Source of the DNA: Bryobacterales bacterium
GTDB taxonomy: Bacteria; Acidobacteriota; Terriglobia; Bryobacterales; Bryobacteraceae
Direction of reading: 5' to 3'
Length of the DNA stretch: 46,284 nucleotides
NCBI GenBank assembly: GCA_003135055.1
Contig: PLDF01000515.1
Location: forward strand, 1 to 46,284
Shown: positions 1 to 8,400 of the stretch, piece after piece
Layout of the letters: each line of letters begins with the position of its first letter
Numbering within the stretch: position 1 is the stretch's first letter
Program-made: the position numbers and the translations under genes
Notes under the pieces: generated by a model
Told to the model about the DNA's origin: nothing
The model's input: the letters and a program-made list of their open reading frames with translations, nothing else
The model's database searches: none

Positions 1-2
1 TC

Positions 3-2459
3 GCCGCCTTCAGCCTGCACGCGGAAACCGGCTACAACGCCTGGCTCCGCTACGCCCCACTCGACGAGCCGGCCCTCACGCAATACCGCCAATCCACGCC
101 GGCCGTCATTGTGGCGCTCAATAACACGGGTCCCGAAGCCAGCGCGCGCGCCGAGTCCATCCGCGGTCTCCGCGGCATGCTCGGCAGAACCCTGCGCGCC
201 GAATCCGCCATCCCCAAGGAAAGCGCCATCGTCCTCGGCACGCTCGAAGAGCTCCGCCGCGCCGCGCCCGAATTCCATCTCGACGCCAACCTCGCCGCGG
301 ATGGCTACTGGCTCAAGACCGTCGCCGCCGGCCCGCTCCACTACACCGTCGTCGCCGCCGCCAACAGTCGCGGCGTGCTCTACGGCGCCTTCGCGCTGAT
401 GCGCAAAATCGCGCTTGGCGAATCCATCGTGAATCTCGACGAGAAGCAATCGCCATCCGTGCCCGTCCGCTGGGTGAATCAGTGGGACAACCTCACCGGC
501 GCCATCGAGCGCGGTTACGGCGGCCAATCGCTTTTCTGGGAGAACCTGCACGCGCGTGAAGATCTGAGCCGCGTCAACGACTACGGCCGCATGCTGGCCT
601 CGCTCGGCATCAATGGATGCGCCATCAATAACGTCAACGCCAACCCGCGCGTTCTGGCTTCCGATTTCATTCCGCAGATCGCGCGCATCGCCGACGCGTT
701 CCGCCCGTGGGGCGTGCAGGTGGCCATCGCGGTCGATTTCGGCAGTCCGCAAACCATCGGCGGCCTGGACACCTTCGATCCGCTCGACCCCAAAGTCGCC
801 GCCTGGTGGGCGTCCAAGGCGGACGAGCTCTACCGCGCCGTGCCCGATCTCGGCGGCATCGTGCTCAAGGCCGATTCCGAAGGCCGCGTCGGCCCCTCCA
901 CCTACAACCGTACGCACGCCGACGCCGCCAACGTAGTGGCGCGCGCGCTCAAGCCTCATTCCGGCCTGCTCTTCTACCGCGGCTTCGTCTACGACCACCA
1001 CGCGGACTGGCGCAATCTCAAGAACGACCGCGCCCGCGCCGCGTACGACAACTTCCACATGCTGGATGGCAAGTTCGATAGCAACGCCATCATACAAATC
1101 AAGAACGGCCCCATCGATTTCCAGATCCGCGAGCCAGCGTCTCCGCTCTTCGGCGCGTTGCCGAAGACTCAAGAAGCCATCGAACTGCAAGTCACGCAGG
1201 AATACATGGGCCAGGCCCGCCACATGGTCTTTCTGGTTCCCATGTGGAAAGATACCCTCGATTTCGACATGCACACTCGCGCAACGGCCGCGCCGGTCAA
1301 GTCGTTGCTGCATGCCTACGTGGGCGTGGCCAACGTGGGCCTCGACGAAACCTGGGATGGCAACAACCTTTCGCAAGCCAATCTCTACGGCTTCGGCCGC
1401 CTGGCCTGGAACCCCGATCTCTCGGCGCGCCAGATTGTCGATGAGTGGACCCGACTCACATTTGGACCGGACCCCAAAGTGGACGCCACCATCGCCGCCA
1501 TGCAGTTGAGCTCCACGCGCACCTACGAAAACTACACCGGCCCGCTGGGCCTGCAAAACCTCACCGACATCACCGGCAATCACTACGGCGTCAAAGTGGA
1601 AGCTTCCGAGAACAACGGTTGGGGCCAGTGGCATCGCGCCGACGTTAGTGGCGAGAACAGGGGCGTCGGCATGGATCGCACCGTGGCGACCGGCACCGGC
1701 TACATCGGGCAATACTCTCCCGCGGTGGCGAAGATGTACGAATCGTTGGAAGCCTGTCCCGACGACCTGATCACCTTCATGCACCATGTGCCTTACACTT
1801 ACAAGCTGCATTCCGGCAAGACCGTGATCCAGTCACTCTACGATTCGCATTACGAAGGCGCGGACGCCGTCGAGGAATACGTGCGCCAATGGAAATCGCT
1901 CCGCGGCCATATCGACGAGCAGCGCTATAACCAGGTACTGGCGCAGCTGGAATATCAGGCCGGCCAGGCCGAAGTATGGCGCGACGCGGTCACCACCTGG
2001 TTCTTCCGCGCCTCCGGAGTTCCAGATCGGAAGAATCGTGTGGACCACTACCCCGGCCGCTTTGAAGCCGAATCGATGAAGCTGGAAGGCTATACGGTTC
2101 GCGATGTCACGCCGCCGGAAGATGCCTCGGGCGGCAAAGCCGTCTCTTGCCCCAATCCGCAGTGCGCCGCGACGCTCAAGTACGATGGCGCCGCCGGCTG
2201 GTACACGCTTCACGTCGAGTACTTCGATCAGGCCGACGGCGTATCGCACTATCGCCTGCTGATTAACGGGCAACCCATCGACGAATGGACGGCCGCCGAA
2301 CGGCTGCCCACTCGCACCCTCGATTCTTCGTCCTCAACGCGCCGGCTCATTACTGGAATCGCCCTGCGCCCCGGCGACGAAATCCGCATCGAAGGTAAGC
2401 CGGACGGCCGCGAAACCGCGGCTTTGGATTACATTGAGATACTGCCCGGCAGAAACTAA
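3..2459 (+). CDS. GH67 alpha-glucuronidase, 5' end outside window
   Basis: Releases 4-O-methyl-glucuronic acid from the ends of xylan-derived oligosaccharides. The frame is open from the first base of the window, and the sequence before the first possible internal start still reads like the family (ETGYNAWLRYAPLD), so the gene begins upstream. The GH67 catalytic set is visible in the 818 residues present: the general acid Glu293 in KADSEGRVGP, Asp372 in NGPIDFQ and Glu400 in VTQEYMGQ. Their spacings of 79 and 28 residues equal those I recall for the Geobacillus enzyme. After about residue 680 a beta-sandwich tail begins with FEAESMKLEGY, which resembles a CBM6/35-type carbohydrate-binding module; this assignment is tentative. 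Probably secreted, but the signal peptide would lie outside the window. Confidence 0.95.
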   Translation, partial: AAFSLHAETGYNAWLRYAPLDEPALTQYRQSTPAVIVALNNTGPEASARAESIRGLRGMLGRTLRAESAIPKESAIVLGTLEELRRAAPEFHLDANLAADGYWLKTVAAGPLHYTVVAAANSRGVLYGAFALMRKIALGESIVNLDEKQSPSVPVRWVNQWDNLTGAIERGYGGQSLFWENLHAREDLSRVNDYGRMLASLGINGCAINNVNANPRVLASDFIPQIARIADAFRPWGVQVAIAVDFGSPQTIGGLDTFDPLDPKVAAWWASKADELYRAVPDLGGIVLKADSEGRVGPSTYNRTHADAANVVARALKPHSGLLFYRGFVYDHHADWRNLKNDRARAAYDNFHMLDGKFDSNAIIQIKNGPIDFQIREPASPLFGALPKTQEAIELQVTQEYMGQARHMVFLVPMWKDTLDFDMHTRATAAPVKSLLHAYVGVANVGLDETWDGNNLSQANLYGFGRLAWNPDLSARQIVDEWTRLTFGPDPKVDATIAAMQLSSTRTYENYTGPLGLQNLTDITGNHYGVKVEASENNGWGQWHRADVSGENRGVGMDRTVATGTGYIGQYSPAVAKMYESLEACPDDLITFMHHVPYTYKLHSGKTVIQSLYDSHYEGADAVEEYVRQWKSLRGHIDEQRYNQVLAQLEYQAGQAEVWRDAVTTWFFRASGVPDRKNRVDHYPGRFEAESMKLEGYTVRDVTPPEDASGGKAVSCPNPQCAATLKYDGAAGWYTLHVEYFDQADGVSHYRLLINGQPIDEWTAAERLPTRTLDSSSSTRRLITGIALRPGDEIRIEGKPDGRETAALDYIEILPGRN

Positions 2460-2476
2460 AAGAGTGCCTCTCTGAT

Positions 2477-2594
2477 GGCGGACGCTCGCGCGGCTCAGTA
2501 CCGTGATTCGCTCCCTTAACGGTCGCGGCTCCGTTTCGGACTCGCAAGGTTTTCAGACGCTTTCAGAGCCGCGACCCGTTAGGGAGCGTCCGCC
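2477..2594. repeat. REP-like composite inverted repeat (family A)
   Basis: Nested inverted repeat just downstream of the glucuronidase. An outer 11-bp arm (2477-2487) pairs perfectly with 2584-2594. An inner 23-nt arm (2509-2531) pairs almost perfectly with 2566-2588. The core motif GAGCCGCGAC-n4-AGGGAGCG recurs at 18555-18578, so this is a dispersed element rather than only a local terminator. It could still act as a transcription terminator or mRNA stabiliser. Confidence 0.75.
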
Positions 2595-2740
2595 GAGAGC
2601 AGAGTCTCCGCGCAATGAATATTGTACAATACACAAGGCCATCGACATGCGGCGACTGTGCCGCGATCCGAACAATGTCCGGCTCTGCCAGCGCTGCGGC
2701 CGATCCGCGTGGTAGGCAACGGCTCGGGCTCGTCGAGACC

Positions 2741-2770
2741 TTGACACTAGAGCGCCAATGCATATATAGT
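2741..2770 (+). promoter_or_regulatory. predicted sigma70-type promoter for the quinoprotein operon
   Basis: A consensus -35 box TTGACA (2741-2746) is followed after 16 nt by TATATA (2763-2768), or after 18 nt by TATAGT (2765-2770). The site stands out in GC-rich surroundings and lies about 220 nt before the PQQ dehydrogenase start, which leaves a long 5' leader. Prediction by motif only. Confidence 0.5.
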
Positions 2771-2870
2771 TCGCGTGTTGAACAAAGACTGGTTTCGGGC
2801 AGCGTGGTGCGGCATGTCAACAGCTGTCGTTCTGCGTCGCCCAAGCCGGACGAAGCCCGTGGAGTAATTT

Positions 2871-2996
2871 GTGCCCGAGATTAGATCGATCGAGATTCAC
2901 GTGGCGCCGGGCGAGAAGATGCGGCCCGCGCACCGTCCTTGTTTCCGTGCGCCTGTCGCCGGTCTTCCCACGGTTCATTGGAGAAACAAATCATGA
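2871..2996 (+). CDS. possible 41-residue leader ORF overlapping the dehydrogenase start
   Basis: A GTG-initiated reading frame with GGAG at 2861-2864, six bases before the start. It ends at a TGA that overlaps the ATG of the next gene (ATGA). It begins VPEIRSIEIHVAPGEK. The good ribosome site and the overlap suggest translational coupling or a leader peptide. It may equally be the decayed start of an older gene or chance. No family recognised. Confidence 0.3.
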   Translation: MPEIRSIEIHVAPGEKMRPAHRPCFRAPVAGLPTVHWRNKS

Positions 2997-4957
2997 GGCA
3001 ACTCTCCCAAACGGTTATTTTCGCCTGCATTGTTGCGCTGAATATGCTTCACGCACAAACGGATTGGCCTGTTTTCGGACACGATCCGGGCGGGATGCGA
3101 TATTCGCCTCTTAAGCAAATTAACGCGAGCAATGTAACCAGGCTGAAGCTGGCTTGGACATTCGACACGGAAGTAGCCGGCATGCCACCGCCCCCCTTGC
3201 CTGCAGGCCGCAGGGGCAGCGATTCGGACCCAGCCGCCGCGGGCCGCAGGGGCAGCGGTTCTGAACCCGCCGCAGCCGCCAGACGCCCCCGCGCGCGCCG
3301 ATCCGAAAGCACGCCGCTGGTAATCGGCGACGTGATGTACCTGTCGACGGCATATAATCGCGTCCTCGCGATGGAGCCGGAAACCGGCGCCAAGATCTGG
3401 GAATACGAAAGCGCGCACACACCCGCGCTGCGCGGCATCGCTTATTGGCCCGGTACAAAGGATCTGCCCCCGCAGATCGTTTTTGGCACGGGGGACGGCT
3501 GGCTGATCTCGCTCAACGCGAAGACGGGTAAACCCATTCCCGGTTTCGGCAACGAAGGGCTGGTCAATCTGAAGGTTGGCGTAACCGATCATTTTCCGAA
3601 CGCCCGGGTCAGTATGTCGTCGCCGCCAACGATCTACAAAGATCTGGTGATCACCGGCTCCAGCACGGGAGAGATGCCCGCGCGCGCGGCCAACGGCGAT
3701 ATTCGCGCCTGGGACATCCACAGCGGCAAGCTGATGTGGACATTCCATACGATTCCGCGTCCCGGCGAGCTGAACCATGACGTCTGGCAGGAGGGCGAAT
3801 GGGAGGACAGGTCCGGCGCCAATTCATGGGGTTTTACGACCGTCGACGTCGAACGGGGCTTGTTGTTCATTCCCATCGGCACGCCCAACACAGACTTCTA
3901 CGGCGGCGACCGGAAGGGCTCGAATCTCTACGGCTCCACATTGGTGGCGCTCGATGGAGCCACGGGCAAATTGAAGTGGTACTTCCAGACGACGCACCAC
4001 GACAACTGGGATTACGATTTGACGGCCGCTCCCGCGTTGATCACGGTAAGCCGCAACGGCAAGAAGATTCCCGCGGTGGCGCAGAGTACGAAGCAGGGAT
4101 ATCTGTTCATCTTCGACCGCCTGACCGGGAAACCGATCTACGATGTGCAAGAGGTCCCGGTGGCCAACGATAACGCGCTTCCGGGAGATTCCAACTGGCC
4201 GACGCAGCCTATCCCCGTCAAACCGCCGCCCCTGGCGCGCACTACGTTTAAGCCGGAAGAAATCGCCACGGTAACACCCGAGCACGAGAAGTATTGCAGA
4301 GATCTTCTGGCGAGAGAAGGCGGCGCGCTGACCGGCGGGCCGTTCGCTCAATACGGTCCGAAGCTTCGCGTGATCTTCCCCAGTTGGACCGGGGGCGGAA
4401 ACTGGGGTGGCACATCCTTCGATCCCGAGCTCGGATACATCTTCGTCAGCACTAAGAGTCTGGCGAACTTCAACAAGATGACGCCGGCATCGAATGGCAC
4501 GGGATACGTCCGCGTCGGTCCCGACCATCCCCCGCAAAACATGGGCGACTACTTTTGGGATGGGACAAAGCACTGGCCCTGCCAGCAGCCGCCCTGGGGC
4601 GAACTAAGCGCCGTCAATGTCAACACGGGAGACGTCGCGTGGAGAGTGCCGCTGGGCTCATTCGAAGAGTTGGACAAGCTGGGAGTGCCGAAGACCGGCA
4701 CGCCCACCACGAACGGGGGCTCCATCGCGACCGCGGGCGGCCTGGTTTTCATCGGCGCCACCATTGACGGCAAATTTCGCGCATTCGATTCACGGACCGG
4801 CAAGGAGCTGTGGGTAACAGACCAGCACGCCGATGCCAACTCCGTGCCGATCACTTATCGGGGCAAGAACGGAAAGCAATATGTTGCCGTGTTCGCGGCC
4901 GGCGGCGATCACCCCGAAGCGGTCACTGGAAGGCTGTTTGTTTATGCCTTACCATAG
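2993..4957 (+). CDS. secreted PQQ-dependent dehydrogenase (quinoprotein, Gcd/alcohol dehydrogenase type)
   Basis: Periplasmic eight-bladed propeller quinoprotein that oxidises a sugar or alcohol using PQQ; the substrate cannot be read from sequence. The ATG at 2993 was chosen over an earlier in-frame start because GGAGAA (2980-2985) sits seven bases upstream and a signal peptide follows at once (MRQLSQTVIFACIVALNMLHAQ, cleavage likely after HAQ). Family marks are WPVFGHDPGGMRYSPL at the mature N-terminus, repeated blades ending in Gly-Lys/Trp, THHDNWDYD near residue 335 and QSTKQGYLFIFDRLTGKP. There is no CxxCH, so electrons must leave through a separate cytochrome, probably the next gene 22 nt downstream. 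Residues around 65-100 hold an Arg/Gly/Ser/Pro-rich insertion made of a duplicated unit (GRRGSDSDPAAA, GRRGSGSEPAAA). Confidence 0.92.
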   Translation: MRQLSQTVIFACIVALNMLHAQTDWPVFGHDPGGMRYSPLKQINASNVTRLKLAWTFDTEVAGMPPPPLPAGRRGSDSDPAAAGRRGSGSEPAAAARRPRARRSESTPLVIGDVMYLSTAYNRVLAMEPETGAKIWEYESAHTPALRGIAYWPGTKDLPPQIVFGTGDGWLISLNAKTGKPIPGFGNEGLVNLKVGVTDHFPNARVSMSSPPTIYKDLVITGSSTGEMPARAANGDIRAWDIHSGKLMWTFHTIPRPGELNHDVWQEGEWEDRSGANSWGFTTVDVERGLLFIPIGTPNTDFYGGDRKGSNLYGSTLVALDGATGKLKWYFQTTHHDNWDYDLTAAPALITVSRNGKKIPAVAQSTKQGYLFIFDRLTGKPIYDVQEVPVANDNALPGDSNWPTQPIPVKPPPLARTTFKPEEIATVTPEHEKYCRDLLAREGGALTGGPFAQYGPKLRVIFPSWTGGGNWGGTSFDPELGYIFVSTKSLANFNKMTPASNGTGYVRVGPDHPPQNMGDYFWDGTKHWPCQQPPWGELSAVNVNTGDVAWRVPLGSFEELDKLGVPKTGTPTTNGGSIATAGGLVFIGATIDGKFRAFDSRTGKELWVTDQHADANSVPITYRGKNGKQYVAVFAAGGDHPEAVTGRLFVYALP

Positions 4958-4979
4958 AAGAGTGCGAGGTCTTAAGCGT

Positions 4980-5423
4980 ATGAGGCCGGTTTTGTTTCTG
5001 TATCTCACGGTTGCCGCGGCGGCCCAAACACTGCCGGACGGGCCCGGTAAAGCTGTCGTTGAAAGAATGTGCACGCCGTGCCATGGTCTTGAGAACGTCG
5101 TCAGAGCCAGGATGACGAAGGAGCGCTGGGGCGGCATCGTGGATGACATGGTGTCGCGGGGCGCTTCCGGTACCGACGATGAGATCGATCAGGTCATCAA
5201 CTATCTCGCGGCGAATTTCAGCAAGAGCACCGCGAAGGTTAACATCAACAGGGCAAATGCGGCGGAACTTACGGCGGCATTGGACATCTCATCGGCGGAT
5301 GCCGCGGCCATTGTCAGCTACCGTACCGATAAGGGCAGCTTCAAGGAACTGAAGGATGTCACGAAAGTCCCCGGCATCGATACCAAAAAGATCGAAGCGG
5401 CAAAGGACCGCCTCGAATTCTAG
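4980..5423 (+). CDS. small c-type cytochrome fused to a ComEA-like helix-hairpin-helix domain
   Basis: A 147-residue exported protein. A short hydrophobic signal (MRPVLFLYLTVAAAAQ) is followed by one covalent heme site, CTPCH, near residue 33 and then a small helical cytochrome domain. The last 60 residues (VNINRANAAELTAAL through VPGIDTKKIEAAK) match the helix-hairpin-helix fold seen in ComEA, a periplasmic DNA-binding protein. The start at 4980 was chosen because an upstream in-frame ATG would place the signal peptide internally and overlap the dehydrogenase. It lies 22 nt after the PQQ dehydrogenase and is probably its electron acceptor. The role of the hairpin domain is unknown: it could bind DNA, or serve only as a protein contact. 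Confidence 0.85.
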   Translation: MRPVLFLYLTVAAAAQTLPDGPGKAVVERMCTPCHGLENVVRARMTKERWGGIVDDMVSRGASGTDDEIDQVINYLAANFSKSTAKVNINRANAAELTAALDISSADAAAIVSYRTDKGSFKELKDVTKVPGIDTKKIEAAKDRLEF

Positions 5424-5453
5424 CCAAGCCGGTATCGGCGGCCCTCAATAGCC

Positions 5454-8400
5454 CTATTGCCCGTCCGCCGCCGTGGCCGGCAGCGGCTTCATCCCCTCGG
5501 GCAAAATCGGACGCGCGCGCTCCACGCGCCACTGGACGCCGCCCATCGCGTCGCGCTCCGTCCGCGTCACGCGCAAGTCGCCCTTGGCGAGGTAGTTCAA
5601 GTGCACATAGTCGAACGCCAGCCCGGCCGACGCCATCAGCTTCATGTAATCGCCGTGCGCGGTCTCGTCCGGCGCCTCCGTGTAGGCCGCGTCCCACGTC
5701 ACATCGGCCGATAGGCCGCCTACGCCGCCGCTTCCCGGGGCCGAGCCCGCGCCGCCTTCTCCGCCCGCTGCCGCACCGCCCGCCGCGCCGCCGCCGCGTC
5801 CGCCGCCACCCGCCGTTCCCTTGAGCCCCATGTATATGCGGATGCCGTTGACGATCGGCTGGAACATATCCTTCGGCTGCCACCGCTGCCCGAATCGCTC
5901 ATAGCGCGCGTTCATGCGGCCTTCCAGAGGCAGCAGCCCCGGCACCGTGCGCTCCGCTTCCACAATCTTGTCCTGAATGGCGTACGCCACCTCTTTGCTA
6001 TACGGATGCTGCTCGTCGCGCAGATACCCCATGCTGGTGAACCAGCCACGCGGGATCCACCATGCGCGCCCGGAATTCGCACCCTGCCGGCTCTGCACCC
6101 ATCCCGAGTATTCCGAGAACGGCTGCACCCACTCATGCGACGGGTAGCCGTGCGGATTCAGGAACGCATCCGGCAGCCACGCGTCAATCAACTGCTTGCG
6201 CGTGCGCGACTCCGGATACATGGGGTCCGTTTCCGTCTGGCCGGTGGACACGTCCGCGCTCAACGTGCCGTGATAGCCGGGATGCAGCATGTTATCGGGC
6301 GTGACCTTCGCCAGATCCACCGATAACTGCGACCCATCCGGATTCATGATGGGATGCAGCACCACGTTCACCTTCTTCAGCGCTTCGCGCTTATCCGGCT
6401 CGGTGAGCAGTTGCTCGGCCAGCTTATCGATGTGGCTGGTGCTCGATACCTCATTGGCATGTTGCCGTCCGGAATAAACGATGACCGCCTTCGTGGTGCT
6501 CTCCTTCGGCCATGACCGCAACAGCGCGGGCGATGGCAGCGTTACGTCCGCCGCCCATAGGTTCTGCCCCAGGTAGCTGCGCCCCATCCAGTAGACGCTC
6601 ACGCCTGGATACTGCGCGAAGCGCGCCAGAATCGCCGTGTTTTCTGCTGGAGAGATGGGTTCATCCCACTGGACAATCTGGTCCACCCCGGGCTGGCCCA
6701 CCCCGGGTCGGTTCTTGCCGGGGTTCGTGGCGATGGCTGGAAAGTCCTTGATCATGGGCCGCGGCGTTGCGGGCGGCGACACGTTCCAGCTTGTGAAGAT
6801 GCGCGCTGCCGGACCATCCAGCTTCGCGCCCAATTCGAAAGGCAGCTCGAACTCCACCGCCATTTGCTTCAAATGCGGATACGCCACTTCATCGCGATAG
6901 ATTCCCGCGGCGTGCATCTCCTCCAGCCAATGGATCATGCCGCGCGCGCGCTCCGCTGAGAAGATGGTGCGGTCCACCTGATCCTGCCCTTCCACCTTCA
7001 ACCATTCGCTATACTCATCGCGGGCGAAATCGGCTGGCAGCTGCCACGTTAGCCGCTCCACGCCGTCCTCGCCGGCGTTGACGCGCGCCTGGATCAGCCG
7101 CGGCTGAAATTCGCCGGTCATGGGCGGCAAATTGCGCTCTTCCATGTGATGCGCACCCTTGGCGTCGGTCCACGCCAGGCGCACCAGCGGATTTGCCGCC
7201 GCCTTGCCGTAATACTCGATGTGTATGTGCCCGTCTTTTCCGTCTTCCGACGCGTGAACGATGGGTATGATGCGCCCCGTGTAGGCGATGGGCCGTCCCG
7301 TTTCCAGATCGCCGATCATGCTGATGAAGTTCGCCGTGGAATAGAACGTGTCTTCCTGAAGCGCCTCCAGCGTGGAGATGCGTTCCTTGTCCAGATCCAG
7401 GCTGTAATCCGGCTCGCTCATGTGGATATCGAGAGTCAGCGAATCGAACGGCGGCAGATACTCCGCGCGAATCTCGCCGTGCGCCTGCGACATGATCGAT
7501 TGATAGACGCGCGGCAGCGTCTTGTTCTGATAGTGGTCCCAGAATTCTTCGATGTCGGTCTTCACGCGCTCGTTCAGCAGCGGCTTCCCCGCGGCTTCCA
7601 TCCGCACCCATCCGGTTTCCACTTCCACGTCTTCATACCGCTGAATCACGCCGCTATAAGGTTGCATAACGGTGGATACTTTGAACTCGCGCGTCAGAAT
7701 CTCTTTGCCCGCGGCGTCGAGCGCGTGGACGCGGTACGTGGGCCCGCCCGGGGCGGACGGCTGCACGCGCTCCGGGTCGAACTCGCTCAGCGAAATCTTT
7801 TCCAGCGGCAGGCTGAGCTTGCGCGCCAGCATCTCATCCACGGGGTATAGCTCCTGCACCCAGCGCGCGTCCGAATGCATGGCGCGCATGCCGGACGCGT
7901 CCACATCCTTCGCGAATTCGATCTTGATGGCGGCCACCGGCTTCCCGGCCAGCGCGGGAGCGATCTCATCCATCAGCCAGCTATAGCCCTGTTTGAATGA
8001 GCACAGCACTTCCACATTCAGCTTGCGCGCGTCGGCGCCGGCCTTGGTGAGCAGATCGCGCAGATCCGATTGCAGCTTACGCCGCTGCTCCGGCCCTTCG
8101 CTCACCCGCGCGACCAGCTTCACCTCGTCGCCCGCCGCGATCTGCGCCGACCCGCGCCGCACGGCTTCCACCAGCCGCTTGCCCTCCCACGGAATGGTGA
8201 TGTCCTCGGTGAACGTGGGCGCGGCTTGATGGAAGCGGTATCCCGGCGCGTCGAAATGGAGCGCCGGATCTTTGGCGCAGCACGCCGTGCCAGCGTGCAG
8301 GCTGGACGCAGTCACCTCGGCGCGGGCATGCAGGCGCTCTTCGATCTGCTGCCGCACGAAATCGCCCAGCTTGGGGTCGGCGAGGTCCGTGTAGATTTCC

